NCBI RefSeq assembly: GCF_005877055.1
Contig: NZ_CP039424.1
Coordinates: 2,790,001 to 2,854,000 of the forward strand
Origin: Citricoccus sp. SGAir0253
GTDB taxonomy: Bacteria > Actinomycetota > Actinomycetes > Actinomycetales > Micrococcaceae
Length of the DNA: 64,000 nt
Direction of reading: 5' to 3'
The translations under genes and the position numbers were made by a program. How positions within the stretch are numbered: the stretch's first letter is position 1; each line of letters opens with the position of its first letter. Under the pieces are notes generated by a model. It saw only the letters and a list, made by a program, of their open reading frames with translations, was not told the origin of the DNA and did no database searches. Positions 33,102 to 41,906 of this stretch are shown piece by piece.

Positions 33102-33200
33102 CCAGCGGGCCCGGACACGGTAGCGCGAGCGGCGGGCCGTGGGGAGGGCCGGCGCACCGCGCCACGGTGTGCAGGATCCGCCGTCTGGGACAATGGAGGG

Positions 33201-33665
33201 GTGAAGCTCAACGCGTTCGGTGACGTCTGCCTGCGCACGCTCATGCTCCTGGGCGCCGAGCCCGACCGGCAGATGACCGGCCGGGAGATCGCCGACGCCG
33301 TGGGCATCCCGTACAACCACGTGAGCAAGGCCGTGCTCGAGCTCAAGCGCCGCGGCGCCCTCGAGGTCTCCCGCGGCCGCACCGGCGGCGCCCGCATCAC
33401 GCCCGTGGGCCTCGGGCTGTCCGTGGGGCGGCTGCTGCGGGACCTGGACACCCAGCCGGACATCGTCGACTGCACCGGGTCCGGCAGCGACGGCGGCCGC
33501 CCCTGCCCCCTGCTGGCCGGCTGCCGGCTGCGCTCGGCGCTGGCGCGCGCCCGGGAGGCGTTCTACGCGGAGCTCGACGACACCACCGTCGCCGAGCTCA
33601 CCGGCCCCGCCGCGACCCCCTTCCCGTCCGGCCCCACCGCCCTGCCGCTGCCCACCGTGCGCTGA
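33201..33665 (+). CDS. nsrR: Rrf2-family regulator, NsrR-like nitric-oxide sensor
   Basis: 154-aa Rrf2 protein. N-terminal winged helix (MLLGAEPDRQMTGREIADAVGIPYNHVSKAVLELKRRG; RGRTGGARI wing). Three cysteines at about 91, 102 and 108 (CTG...CPLLAGC) are in place for an Fe-S cluster, but the first spacing is C-x10-C-x5-C, about five residues longer than the C-x5-C-x5-C of Streptomyces NsrR. It sits directly upstream of hmp, the classic NsrR target, so repression relieved by NO is the likely role. GTG 33201 has GACAAT 6 nt upstream; GGAGGG touches the start and is too close to act as ribosome-binding site. Confidence 0.85.
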   Translation: MKLNAFGDVCLRTLMLLGAEPDRQMTGREIADAVGIPYNHVSKAVLELKRRGALEVSRGRTGGARITPVGLGLSVGRLLRDLDTQPDIVDCTGSGSDGGRPCPLLAGCRLRSALARAREAFYAELDDTTVAELTGPAATPFPSGPTALPLPTVR

Positions 33666-33776
33666 CGGCCTCCCGTCCGCGCCGCCTCCGCGACTCCTCC
33701 GAGCCCTCTCCCCGCCTCCTCCGCGCCCCAGCCCCGCCTCCGTCGCGCCCCGTTCGCGCCACGCCACGTCATCGGC

Positions 33777-33805
33777 TTGACCCCGTGTTCTACACCATGT
33801 AGAAA
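33777..33805 (+). promoter_or_regulatory. hmp promoter
   Basis: TTGACC (33777-33782), a 17-bp spacer and TAGAAA (33800-33805), in the most AT-rich stretch of this region. Predicted start near 33812; ribosome-binding site AGGAG at 33850-33854, 6 nt before the ATG. Confidence 0.65.
33788..33804. promoter_or_regulatory. Operator palindrome overlapping the hmp promoter (probable NsrR site)
   Basis: Perfect 7-3-7 palindrome TTCTACACCATGTAGAA filling the promoter spacer and most of the -10. Occupancy would block polymerase. Assignment to the adjacent NsrR-like protein is by position, not by a proven consensus. Confidence 0.65.
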
Positions 33806-33818
33806 TCGGGGTATCAAT

Positions 33819-33837
33819 CTTGCATATCCTGCGCAAG
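33819..33837. promoter_or_regulatory. Second imperfect palindrome in the hmp leader
   Basis: CTTGCATATCCTGCGCAAG: five-base arms CTTGC/GCAAG around a 9-bp centre, just after the predicted start. Could be a second operator or a leader hairpin. Confidence 0.4.
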
Positions 33838-33860
33838 TATCACCGACCTAGGAGTCGACC

Positions 33861-35042
33861 ATGCTCTCGGACACCTCCCGCCCCGTCATCGAGGCGACCC
33901 TCCCCGTGGTGGCAGCCCACCTGGACGAGATCACGCCGAGGTTCTACGCCCGCATGTTCGCCGCGCGCCCCGAGCTGCTCGACGGCATCTTCAGCCGCGC
34001 CAACCAGCGCAACGGCACCCAGCAGAAGGCCCTCGCCGGGTCCATCGCCGCGTTCGCCTCCCACCTCATGGCGCACCCGGACACCCTGCCGGAGAAGGTG
34101 CTCTCGCGCATCGCCCACAAGCACACCTCGCTGGGCATCGTCGAGGATCAGTACCCGATCGTCTACGAGCACCTGTTCGCCGCGATCGTGGACGTGCTGG
34201 GCGAGGCCGTCACGGAGGAGGTGGCCGCCGCCTGGTCAGAGGTGTACTGGCTCATGGCCGACGCGCTCATCAAGATCGAGAAGGGCCTCTACGCCCAGCA
34301 GGCCAACGACAGGGCCTGGTCGCCGTGGCGCGTGGTCGCCAAGGAGCCCGCGGGCCGCGGCAGCGCCACCTTCCGCCTCGAGCCGGCCGACACCACCCCG
34401 GTCACCGCCGCCCGGCCCGGCCAGTACGTCTCCGTGCGCGTGCGCCTGGAGGACGGGCTGCGCCAGTGCCGCCAGTACTCGCTGTCCGAGGACGCCACCT
34501 CGACCACCACCCGTGTCTTCACCACGAAGCTGGACGAGGGCGGGGAGGTCTCCCCGTTCCTGCACCGCGAGGTCCAGGTGGGCGACGTCGTGGAGCTGTC
34601 CAACCCCTACGGCGACATCGAGCTGGACGACTCGGACGCCCCCCTCGTGCTGGCCACCGCCGGCATCGGCTGCACCCCGAGCGCCTCGGTCCTGCAGACC
34701 CTCGCCGCGGAGGCCTCCGACCGGCAGGTGCTGGTCCTGCACGCCGAGCGCACCGAGGGCGACTGGGCCCTCAAGGAGCAGATGCGCGAGAGCCTGACCG
34801 CCCTGCCCAACGCCGACCTCGCCCTGTGGCTCGAGGACACCACGGACGCCTCCGCGGAGCTGGCCCCGCGCCCGGGGTTCATGGACCTGGCCGCCGTCGA
34901 CCTGCCGGCCAATGCCAAGGTCTACCTGTGCGGCCCGCTGCCGTTCATGAAGGCCGTGCGCTCCCAGGCCATCGCCGCCGGCATCCCGGCCACGGACATC
35001 CACTACGAGGTGTTCGGGCCGGACCTCTGGCTGGCCGCCTGA
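33861..35042 (+). CDS. hmp: Flavohemoglobin, nitric oxide dioxygenase
   Basis: 393-aa protein that oxidises NO to nitrate with O2 and NADPH/NADH. Globin domain (1-140) has FYARMF (B10 Tyr), NGTQQKALAGS (E7 Gln) and the proximal heme His in IAHKHTSLGI (about 85). The FAD domain carries CRQYSLSED (flavin-binding RxYS, with the usual Tyr-Ser) and the NAD domain LATAGIGCTPS and LCGPLPFMKAV. All domains are complete. Expressed from an operator-covered promoter directly after the nsrR-like gene; a detoxification pair. Confidence 0.95.
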   Translation: MLSDTSRPVIEATLPVVAAHLDEITPRFYARMFAARPELLDGIFSRANQRNGTQQKALAGSIAAFASHLMAHPDTLPEKVLSRIAHKHTSLGIVEDQYPIVYEHLFAAIVDVLGEAVTEEVAAAWSEVYWLMADALIKIEKGLYAQQANDRAWSPWRVVAKEPAGRGSATFRLEPADTTPVTAARPGQYVSVRVRLEDGLRQCRQYSLSEDATSTTTRVFTTKLDEGGEVSPFLHREVQVGDVVELSNPYGDIELDDSDAPLVLATAGIGCTPSASVLQTLAAEASDRQVLVLHAERTEGDWALKEQMRESLTALPNADLALWLEDTTDASAELAPRPGFMDLAAVDLPANAKVYLCGPLPFMKAVRSQAIAAGIPATDIHYEVFGPDLWLAA

Positions 35043-35048
35043 GGCGAC

Positions 35049-35081
35049 CGGCCGGCGTCGGGGGCGTCCCGACGCCGGCCG
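35049..35081. terminator. First of three terminators between hmp and pckG
   Basis: Perfect 14-bp stem CGGCCGGCGTCGGG with its complement, 7 bp after the hmp stop. Confidence 0.8.
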
Positions 35082-35095
35082 CGCACCCCGGGTGC

Positions 35096-35143
35096 GACGA
35101 CGGGCCGGGTCCGGTGGTCACCCACCGGGCCCGGCCCGTCGTC
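35096..35143. terminator. Second terminator between hmp and pckG
   Basis: 22-bp stem (35096-35117 with 35122-35143), one G-U pair, TCAC loop. Confidence 0.75.
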
Positions 35144-35199
35144 ATGTTCCCGCCCCGCACCGGCCCCCGGGCGCCCGCGGCGGGCAGCCCAGGCCCCAG

Positions 35200-35243
35200 G
35201 AACGACCCTGGCCCCGTCCGGACGGACGGGGCCAGGGTCGTTC
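35200..35243. terminator. Third terminator, at the pckG end
   Basis: Perfect 20-bp stem (35200-35219 with 35224-35243), 25 bp beyond the pckG stop; probably serves the minus strand. Confidence 0.8.
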
Positions 35244-35267
35244 GGCGCCCCGCGGGCGGGGGAGGGG

Positions 35268-37109
35268 TCAGGCCCCGACGCGCTGCTTCAGGCCGTCCAG
35301 CTGGCCGGCGATGGAGGCCGGCAGCGAGGGGCCGAAGCGGTCGAACCACTCCTCGATCGAGGCCGTCTCGGCCTGCCACTCCTCCGCGTCGACCTTGAGG
35401 GCGTCCTCGAGGTCCTCGGGGGCGATCTCCAGGCCGGTCAGGTCGAGCGACTCCGGGGTGGGGACGTAGCCGATGGGGGTCTCCACGGCGTCGGCCGTGC
35501 CCTCGAGGCGGCCCACGATCCACTTCAGGACGCGGGAGTTCTCGCCGAAGCCCGGCCACGCGAAGCCGCCCTCGCGGTTGCGGCGGAACCAGTTGACGAG
35601 GTAGATCCGGGGCAGCTTGGACTGGTCCACGCGACCGGACTCCTTGACCCAGTGCTCCAGGTAGTCGCCCGCGTCGTAGCCCATGAACGGCAGCATGGCC
35701 ATCGGGTCGCGGCGCACCACGCCCACGGCGCCGGCGGCGGCGGCCGTGGTCTCCGAGGAGAGGGTGGCACCCTTGAAGATGCCGTCCTCCCAGTCGAAGG
35801 ACTCGGTGACCAGCGGGATGGTGGTCTTGCGGCGGCCGCCGAAGAGGATCGCGTCCAGCTTCACGCCGTTCGGGTCGTGGTACTCCGGGGCCAGCATGTC
35901 TGTCTGGTCGATCGGAGTGCAGAACCGGGAGTTCGGGTGCGCCGCCGGGGTGCCGGACTCGGGGGTCCAGTCGTTGCCCTGCCAGTCGGTGAGGTGGGCC
36001 GGGACCTCGTCGGTCATGCCCTCCCACCACACGCCGCCGTCGTCCGTCAGGGCGACGTTGGTGAAGATGGAGTTGCCCTTGGAGATCGCGCGCATGGCGT
36101 TCGGGTTGGTGGACCAGCCGGTGCCCGGGGCCACGCCGAAGTAGCCGGACTCCGGGTTGGTGACGCGGAACTCTCCGTCCTTGCCCGGGCGGATCCAGGT
36201 GATGTCGTCACCCAGGGTCTCGGCCTTCCAGTCCTCGATCGTGGGATCGATCAGGGCGAGGTTGGTCTTGCCGCAGGCCGACGGGAAGGCGCCGGAGATC
36301 GTGTAGGACTTCCCCTCCGGGCTGGTCAGCTTCAGGATCAGCATGTGCTCGGCGAGCCAGCCCTCGTCCCGGGCCATGACCGAGGCGATGCGCAGGGCGT
36401 AGCACTTCTTGCCCAGCAGCGCGTTGCCGCCGTAGCCGGAGCCGTAGGACCAGATGGAGCGCTCCTCGGGGAAGTGCACGATCCACTTGGTCTCGTTGCA
36501 CGGCCAGGCCACGTCCGCCTCGCCGTCCTCGAGCGGGGCGCCGACGGAGTGCAGGGCCGGGACGAAGAAGGCCTGGGTCTCCTCCATCTTGCGCAGCACG
36601 TCCGTGCCGATGCGGGCCATGATCCGCATGGAGTTGACCACGTAGGCCGAGTCCGTGATCTCCACGCCGAACTTGGGGTCCTCGGCGTCGAGGTGGCCCA
36701 TGACGAACGGGATCACGTACATGGTGCGCCCGTGCATGGAGCCGGCGAAGGCGTCCTTGAGGATGCCCTTCATCTCGGCCGGGTCCATCCAGTTGTTGGT
36801 GAAGCCGGCGTCCTCCTCCTTCTCGGAGCAGATGAAGGTGCGGTCCTCCACGCGGGCCACGTCGGCCGGGTCGGAGAACGCGGCGTAGGAGTTCGGGAAC
36901 TTGTCCTCGGCCAGCTTGACGAAGGTGCCGGCCTCGACCAGCTCACCGGCCAGCCGGTCGTACTCCTCCTGCGAACCGTCCACCCAATACACGGAGTCCG
37001 GCTCCGTGAGCTCGGCGACCTCCTTCACCCAGTCGAGCAGCTTGCCGTACGTGGTCGGAGCCTCCGCCACGGCTCGGTCTGCGAAGGTGAGTGAGGAGTT
37101 GTCTGCCAT
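35268..37109 (-). CDS. pckG: Phosphoenolpyruvate carboxykinase (GTP)
   Basis: Converts oxaloacetate and GTP to PEP, CO2 and GDP, the entry to gluconeogenesis. 613 aa, standard for the GTP-dependent enzyme. Substrate and metal motifs include [31 protein letters not shown], the P-loop (kinase-1) [13 protein letters not shown] with the reactive Cys of the family, the [12 protein letters not shown] region and [29 protein letters not shown] 37109 is preceded by GGAGGG. Useful for growth on organic acids such as those from the nearby catabolic operon. Confidence 0.96.
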   Translation of the reverse strand: MADNSSLTFADRAVAEAPTTYGKLLDWVKEVAELTEPDSVYWVDGSQEEYDRLAGELVEAGTFVKLAEDKFPNSYAAFSDPADVARVEDRTFICSEKEEDAGFTNNWMDPAEMKGILKDAFAGSMHGRTMYVIPFVMGHLDAEDPKFGVEITDSAYVVNSMRIMARIGTDVLRKMEETQAFFVPALHSVGAPLEDGEADVAWPCNETKWIVHFPEERSIWSYGSGYGGNALLGKKCYALRIASVMARDEGWLAEHMLILKLTSPEGKSYTISGAFPSACGKTNLALIDPTIEDWKAETLGDDITWIRPGKDGEFRVTNPESGYFGVAPGTGWSTNPNAMRAISKGNSIFTNVALTDDGGVWWEGMTDEVPAHLTDWQGNDWTPESGTPAAHPNSRFCTPIDQTDMLAPEYHDPNGVKLDAILFGGRRKTTIPLVTESFDWEDGIFKGATLSSETTAAAAGAVGVVRRDPMAMLPFMGYDAGDYLEHWVKESGRVDQSKLPRIYLVNWFRRNREGGFAWPGFGENSRVLKWIVGRLEGTADAVETPIGYVPTPESLDLTGLEIAPEDLEDALKVDAEEWQAETASIEEWFDRFGPSLPASIAGQLDGLKQRVGA

Positions 37110-37421
37110 GGGGGTTCCCTCCAGTGGGTAGCGGGTGCCTTCCGGGTTCGCGCGGAATGCGGCCGTCAGCGGCCGGCACCCCGTTGTGCGTACACCGTCT
37201 CCATCCTGCATTCTACCCACGGTGATCTGGCCCTCGTTCCATGACGTCACCTGACGCACACCTGCCCCCGCCCGGCGGCCCACTCGCCGGCCACCCGGAC
37301 GGGGGTCCGCCACCCGGCCGGGTCGGGACGGGCGGGCGCGGGACGGGAGGCTGGCCGGCCGGTTTCCCACCGGGCACGGCACCCACGGGGATTGCCCGCA
37401 CAGCGCCTGCCGGGGGCCGAT
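37110..37421. other. Intergenic region between pckG and tRNA-Arg
   Basis: No gene seen. A TAGAAT hexamer on the minus strand (37210-37215) is a fair -10 for pckG, giving a leader of about 95 nt; no -35 matches well. An 8-bp palindrome TGACGTCA at 37242-37249 lies near the -35 position and might be a regulator site. The right half (37260-37420) is plain GC-rich sequence. Confidence 0.35.
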
Positions 37422-37450
37422 TTGGTGAACGGCAGGTGGCCCGCTATAGT
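37422..37450 (+). promoter_or_regulatory. Promoter of tRNA-Arg
   Basis: TTGGTG (37422-37427), a 17-bp spacer and TATAGT (37445-37450); the best consensus-like promoter in the window. Confidence 0.7.
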
Positions 37451-37473
37451 TCTTCAAGGCCGATGACGGTCAA

Positions 37474-37547
37474 GCGCCCTTAGCTCAGCTGGATAGAGCG
37501 TCTGTCTACGGAACAGAAGGTCAGGGGTTCGAATCCCTTAGGGCGCA
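37474..37547 (+). tRNA. tRNA-Arg (ACG)
   Basis: 74-nt cloverleaf. Acceptor GCGCCCT/AGGGCGC, anticodon stem TCTGT/ACAGA with loop CTACGGA, anticodon ACG at 37508-37510 (A34 normally modified to inosine by TadA, whose gene is also in this window). T arm AGGGG-TTCGAAT-CCCTT. Discriminator A; CCA not encoded. Confidence 0.96.
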
Positions 37548-37572
37548 CATCAGGATCGAGGACGATCCACCA

Positions 37573-37607
37573 GGAAGGCCGGACCCGGTTCACGGGTCCG
37601 GCCTTCC
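37573..37607 (+). terminator. Terminator of tRNA-Arg
   Basis: Perfect 15-bp stem GGAAGGCCGGACCCG with its complement, GTTCA loop, 25 bp after the tRNA. Confidence 0.8.
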
Positions 37608-37734
37608 GGCGTCTGGGGCGGCGTCGTCCACCGGGGTCCGCGTCCCGGGGCGCACGCCCCCGCAGTCCCGCGGCGCGGCGGCCGCGGCACGGCCACCGGC
37701 GAGGCACCACCGACCACCACGAGGGGGGACCGGC

Positions 37735-38799
37735 GTGACCCAGGCGATGACCCCGTCCGCCGGCCGGTCGTCGGCGCACTCCCCCGGGCACCGCGTGCCG
37801 GTCATCACCCTGGCCGGGTACCTCGGCGCCGGGAAGACCACGCTGCTCAACCACCTGCTGCGCCAGCCCGGCGCCCGCCTGGGCGTGGTGGTGAACGACT
37901 TCGGCACGCTCAACGTGGACGCCGCCCTCGTGGCCGGCCAGGTGGACGAGGCGGCGGCGATCTCCGGTGGCTGCCTGTGCTGCCTGCCGGACGCCGGCGG
38001 CCTGGACGAGGCGCTCGAGCGGCTCTCCCGTCCCCGGTTGCGCCTGGACGCCATCATCGTCGAGGCCAGCGGCGCCGCCGAGCCGCTGGCCCTCGCCCGC
38101 CTGGTCCGCCACTCCTCGGCGGGCCGGGTCCGCCCCGGCGGCCTCGTGGAGGTCGTGGACGCCACCGAGCACTTCCGCACCGTGGACACGCTGCCCGATC
38201 CCCCGGCGCGGCACGCGGCGGCCAGCCTCGTCGTCGTCACGAAGGCCGACCTGCTGCCGGACTCCGAGCGCCACGGGACCGTGGAGCGCATCCGCCGGCG
38301 GGTGGCCGCCCGGAACCCCGCCGTCCCGGTGGTGCTCGCCCGGCAGGGCCGGATCGACCCGGCCCTGGTGTTCGACACCGCGGAGCACGAGGACCCGCCG
38401 GACCAGCTGCCGATCGCCCGGCTGCTGCGGGAGCAGGCCAACGCGCACGACCACGAGCACGCGGCGGCCGTCGCCGTGCGGCTGGACGCCCCCGTGCCGG
38501 CCGCGGCGCTCGTGGACCTGCTCGAGCACCCGCCCGCCGGGGCCTACCGGCTGAAGGGCAGGGTGGCCGTCCGGCAGCCCCGGGGCGACCGCGGATACCT
38601 GGTGAACCTCGTGGGCCGCTCGATCCACGTCGCCGCCCTGCCCGCGCCGCCGGAGCCGGGGGAGCTGGTGGCGATCGGCCTGGGCCTGGACACCGCGGCC
38701 ACGCGGGCACGGCTCGAGGCGGTGGCCGTCACGGCCGCGGGCGGGGACGACGCCGCCGCGCTGCGCCGGCTGCAGCGGTACCGCCGCCTCAGCGCCTGA
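37735..38799 (+). CDS. CobW/COG0523-family GTP-binding metallochaperone
   Basis: 354-aa G3E GTPase. P-loop GYLGAGKTTLLNHLL (residues 28-42), VVNDFGTLNVD (switch), the metal site GGCLCC (CxCC at 80-83), IIVEASGAAEPLALA, and the guanine-specific VVTKADLL. A small His-rich stretch (AHDHEH) lies before the C-terminal CobW domain. Family members move zinc, cobalt or nickel into target proteins. No Zur-like palindrome precedes it, so zinc control is not shown. GTG 37735 with GAGGGGGGA upstream. Monocistronic between tRNA-Arg and a convergent gene. Confidence 0.88.
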   Translation: MTQAMTPSAGRSSAHSPGHRVPVITLAGYLGAGKTTLLNHLLRQPGARLGVVVNDFGTLNVDAALVAGQVDEAAAISGGCLCCLPDAGGLDEALERLSRPRLRLDAIIVEASGAAEPLALARLVRHSSAGRVRPGGLVEVVDATEHFRTVDTLPDPPARHAAASLVVVTKADLLPDSERHGTVERIRRRVAARNPAVPVVLARQGRIDPALVFDTAEHEDPPDQLPIARLLREQANAHDHEHAAAVAVRLDAPVPAAALVDLLEHPPAGAYRLKGRVAVRQPRGDRGYLVNLVGRSIHVAALPAPPEPGELVAIGLGLDTAATRARLEAVAVTAAGGDDAAALRRLQRYRRLSA

Positions 38800-38845
38800 G
38801 CCGGCCGCCGCCGTCGGAGGCCAGGATGGGGACCGGGGGCAGGGC

Positions 38846-39400
38846 TCAGGGGCAGGGCACCGCGAAGTGCGTCATCCGCGCGTCCCGCCCGTCCAGGGTG
38901 GCCCACTCCCCCGGCACCGCGAAGACCTGCAGCCCCAGGGTGGGCAGCCGCTCGGCCATGGTGACCACCGCGTCCTCGTCCGAGTCCACGGAGGCGATCC
39001 GCATGCCCACCTCCTGCACCCACGGCAGGTGGCCGATGACCAGGAGCGTCCGGACCTGCTCGTCCGTCTCGTTGATGACGGCCAGGGCGCGCGCCGCGTC
39101 CGCCTCGTACAGGCGGGAGTCCAGGTAGGCGGTGGGCGCCTTCTCCCCCAGCTCGCTGCACACCCACGTGCAGGTCTGGCGCGCGCGCACGGCGTCCGAG
39201 CACAGGATCATGTCCGGGTAGATGCCGTGCTCCACGAGCCAGCGCCCGGCCAGCGGCGCCTCGCGGTTGCCGCGGCCGGCGAGCGGCCGGTCGTGGTCCG
39301 GCACCCCGCGGGGATAGTCCGACTTCGCGTGCCGCAGGATGACCAGGGTCTTCTCGCCCGTCCGGTCCGGACGGGGGGAGGTCGCGACGTCGGCAGGCAT
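38846..39400 (-). CDS. Histidine phosphatase, SixA-like
   Basis: 184-aa branch of the histidine phosphatase superfamily. The catalytic RHAKS motif (LVILRHAKSDYP, His about 24) is the short SixA form; second His in LLVIGHLPWVQE, plus SDAVRARQT with the phosphate-binding Arg. SixA-like proteins remove phosphate from phosphohistidine, but actinobacterial members are uncharacterised. ATG 39400 lies 6 nt after TACGCT (leaderless). Encoded downstream of the catabolic operon with about 90 bp between and likely separate. Confidence 0.85.
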   Translation of the reverse strand: MPADVATSPRPDRTGEKTLVILRHAKSDYPRGVPDHDRPLAGRGNREAPLAGRWLVEHGIYPDMILCSDAVRARQTCTWVCSELGEKAPTAYLDSRLYEADAARALAVINETDEQVRTLLVIGHLPWVQEVGMRIASVDSDEDAVVTMAERLPTLGLQVFAVPGEWATLDGRDARMTHFAVPCP

Positions 39401-39406
39401 GGTCCC

Positions 39407-39412
39407 AGCGTA
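39407..39412 (-). promoter_or_regulatory. -10 element of a leaderless promoter for the SixA-like gene
   Basis: TACGCT on the minus strand, 6 nt before ATG 39400; no Shine-Dalgarno in the spacer. Confidence 0.5.
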
Positions 39413-39493
39413 GTGCGCCTCCCGCGGGGGCGGGCCGAGGGTCCCGCCGGCCCGGTGCGCCGGTCCCCGGGTCGGAGGGCCGGCGCGCCGGGC

Positions 39494-40801
39494 TCAGAGG
39501 GCGTCCTGGCCCGTGACCTTCCGGCCGATGAGCAGGGACTGGATGAACTCCGTGCCCTCGTAGGTGTGCACGACCTCCATGTCCGTCAGGTGGCGGGCCA
39601 CGTGGAAGTCCAGCAGCAGCCCGTTGCCGGCCAGCAGGTCCCTCGCCTGGCGGGCGATCCACCGCGCCTTGTCCGCCGTGTGCATCTTGGCGATCGAGGC
39701 CATCGTCCCGGTCCACTGCCCGGCCTCCTGCAGGGCCGCCATCCGGTGGCAGAGCAGCTGGATGGCCGTGAGCTCCGTGAGCATCCCGGCCAGCGTGCCC
39801 TGCACCAGCTGGTTGGCCCCGATGGGCCGGCCGAACTGCTCCCGGACCTGGGCGTAGGTGGCGGCCGCCTCGTAGCAGGCGAGCGCGTGGCCCAGGGCCT
39901 CCCACGAGGCGCCGCCGCGGGTGGTGGCCAGCACGCGGGAGACGTCCCGGAAGCCCCGGGCCCCTGGCAGCCGGTTGTCCTCGGGGATCCGCACGTCCCG
40001 GAAGGAGAGGTTGGCCTGGAGGATGGCCCGCTTGCCGACCTTGCCCTCGATGACCTCGTAGTCGAAGCCCTCGGGCCGGTCCTCCGGGTCCCGGGGGTCC
40101 GCGCGCTCCAGGACGAAGGCCTTCACCTCGCCGTCGGCCACGTCCCGGGCGAAGACGATGACCAGGTGCGCCATGGACCCGTTGCCGATCCAGCGCTTGG
40201 CCCCGTTGATCACCCAGGTGTCCCCCTCGCGGCGGGCGGAGGTCTCCAGGTGGACGGAGTCCGAGCCGTGCCGCGGCTCGGTCAGCGCGAAGGCCCCGAT
40301 CCGGCGCAGGGCGGCCATGTCCGGCAGCCAGCGCCGGCGCTGCTCCTCCGAGCCGAGCAGGTTGATCGTCCCCATGGACAGGTTCGCCTGGACGCCCATG
40401 AAGGTGTTCAGGGAGCCGTCGCCGCGGGACAGCTCGACCGTGGCGAGGCCCGCGGCCAGCCGGGACAGGCCGGGCCCGCCGTGCTCGGCCAGGGCGCCGC
40501 CCACCACGCCCGTGGCCGCGAGCGGTTCGAGCAGCTCGTAGGGGAACTCCGCCCGCTCCCAGTAGCCGTTGATGACGGGCAGGACGTCCCGGTCCACGAA
40601 GGACCGGACGGCCCGGCGGGCCCGCAGGGCGTCCTCGGGCAGGTCCTGCTCGAGCAGCAGGTAGTCCGTGTCCCGCGCCGTGGTCAGCCCCGAGCGCAGG
40701 GCCGCGAGGTACTCGGCGGTGTCCTCGCCCCAGTCGAGGGGCGCCGGCGCGCCGGAGGGGGCGGCCTGGGGCATCGGCTCAGCGGTCATGTCAGCGGTCA
40801 T
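39494..40801 (-). CDS. Acyl-CoA dehydrogenase, glutaryl-CoA dehydrogenase-like branch
   Basis: 435-aa FAD-dependent acyl-CoA dehydrogenase, last gene of the catabolic block. Flavin-binding FALTEPRHGSDSVHLET, WVINGAKRWIGNG, REQFGRPIGANQLVQGTLAGM and the catalytic-Glu segment HTYEGTEFIQSLLIGRKVTG, which match the GCDH/ACX4 branch rather than the fatty-acid enzymes. Start ATG 40801 overlaps the upstream dehydrogenase gene by 11 bp; ATG 40789 is an alternative. In the pathway it could oxidise pimeloyl-CoA or its shortened product; substrate is not determined. Confidence 0.85.
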   Translation of the reverse strand: MTADMTAEPMPQAAPSGAPAPLDWGEDTAEYLAALRSGLTTARDTDYLLLEQDLPEDALRARRAVRSFVDRDVLPVINGYWERAEFPYELLEPLAATGVVGGALAEHGGPGLSRLAAGLATVELSRGDGSLNTFMGVQANLSMGTINLLGSEEQRRRWLPDMAALRRIGAFALTEPRHGSDSVHLETSARREGDTWVINGAKRWIGNGSMAHLVIVFARDVADGEVKAFVLERADPRDPEDRPEGFDYEVIEGKVGKRAILQANLSFRDVRIPEDNRLPGARGFRDVSRVLATTRGGASWEALGHALACYEAAATYAQVREQFGRPIGANQLVQGTLAGMLTELTAIQLLCHRMAALQEAGQWTGTMASIAKMHTADKARWIARQARDLLAGNGLLLDFHVARHLTDMEVVHTYEGTEFIQSLLIGRKVTGQDAL

Positions 40802-41717
40802 AGCGGTACCAGCCCTGTCCGGTCTTGCGGCCGTACTCCCCGGCCCGGTACTTCTCCTCGAGCAGCGGGTGCGGCTTCTCCGCCTCGTCCCCGGTCAGCT
40901 CGTAGGTGGCCTGGCGGATGAGGTAGCTGACGTCCAGGCCCACGAGGTCCATGAGCTCGAACGGGCCCATCGGGTGGCCCAGCGCGTTGCGGGCCGCCTC
41001 GTCGATGTCCTCGAACGAGGCGACGCCCTTCGCGTACAGGTCCAGGGCCTCGTCGCGCAGGGCCCCCATCAGCCGGTTTGCCACGAAGCCCGGGACCTCC
41101 TGGTGCAGCATCACCGGGACCTTGCCCATGGCCCGGGCCACCGCGGCCACGGCCTGCACCGTGTCCTCGCTGGTCCGCTCCTGCCGGACCACCTCGACGG
41201 CCTTCATGACCAGCGCCGGGTTGAAGAAGTGCATGTTGCACACCTTGTCCGGCCGTCCGGTGGCGTCGGCCACCGCGGAGGAGCCGTACGTGGAGGAGTT
41301 CGTGGCCAGGATGGCGTGCTTCGGCGCGAGCCGGTCGAGCTCGGCGAAGATGGCCCGCTTGACGTCCAGCTTCTCCGTGGCGGCCTCGATGACGAGGTCG
41401 GCCGTGGTGATGGCCGGCTCCAGGTCGGTGGTGAAGGCGATCCGCTCCCACGCCGCGTCCGCGGCGTCCTGGTCCATCCGGCCCTTGGCCACGCGGCCGT
41501 CCAGCCACGAGCGCATGTCCCGCTCGGCCGCGGCCACGGCCGTGGCGTCCACGTCCCGCACCGTCGTCGTGTAGCCGGCGACGGCGGCGGCCATGCCGAT
41601 CTGCCGGCCCATGGCCCCTGAGCCGACCACCAGGATGCTGCGCACCCCGGCCCCCGCGTCCGCCTGCCCCTGCTCCCCCGGTGCGGTCCCGGCCCGGGCG
41701 GTCTCGTTCGTCGTCAT
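40791..41717 (-). CDS. 3-hydroxyacyl-CoA dehydrogenase
   Basis: 308-aa NAD-dependent L-3-hydroxyacyl-CoA dehydrogenase of the HBD/PaaH type. Rossmann motif VVGSGAMGRQIGMAAAVAG (about 28-46), ATNSSTYGSSAVAD, catalytic His in CNMHFFNPALVMKAVEVV, QEVPGFVANRLM, and the C-terminal HPMGPFELMDLVGLDVSY. Would oxidise 3-hydroxyacyl-CoA intermediates formed after ring opening. Separated from the hydratase gene upstream by 189 bp of GC-rich sequence, so it may have its own promoter, although all genes point the same way. Confidence 0.9.
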   Translation of the reverse strand: MTTNETARAGTAPGEQGQADAGAGVRSILVVGSGAMGRQIGMAAAVAGYTTTVRDVDATAVAAAERDMRSWLDGRVAKGRMDQDAADAAWERIAFTTDLEPAITTADLVIEAATEKLDVKRAIFAELDRLAPKHAILATNSSTYGSSAVADATGRPDKVCNMHFFNPALVMKAVEVVRQERTSEDTVQAVAAVARAMGKVPVMLHQEVPGFVANRLMGALRDEALDLYAKGVASFEDIDEAARNALGHPMGPFELMDLVGLDVSYLIRQATYELTGDEAEKPHPLLEEKYRAGEYGRKTGQGWYRYDR

Positions 41718-41906
41718 GGCTCTCCCATCCCCGGTCCGGTCGGTGCGTCCCGCCGGTCCGTGTCCTCGCTGTGGTCGGTGTGGTCCGTGTCCTCGTGGTG
41801 CGCCGTGCCGCGGCGCGGGCCGCGCCGACGGCGTGGCCCCTGTCCTCCGTCATCGAAGCACGTCCCGGCGCGTCCCGGTCCTCCCGGCCGCGCCGTGACG
41901 CGCCCC

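Noticed and set aside
41718-41906. Missing small gene in the 189-bp gap of the catabolic block
   Set aside because: No start with a ribosome-binding site and no protein-like frame; the sequence is repetitive GTCC/GTG-rich spacer.
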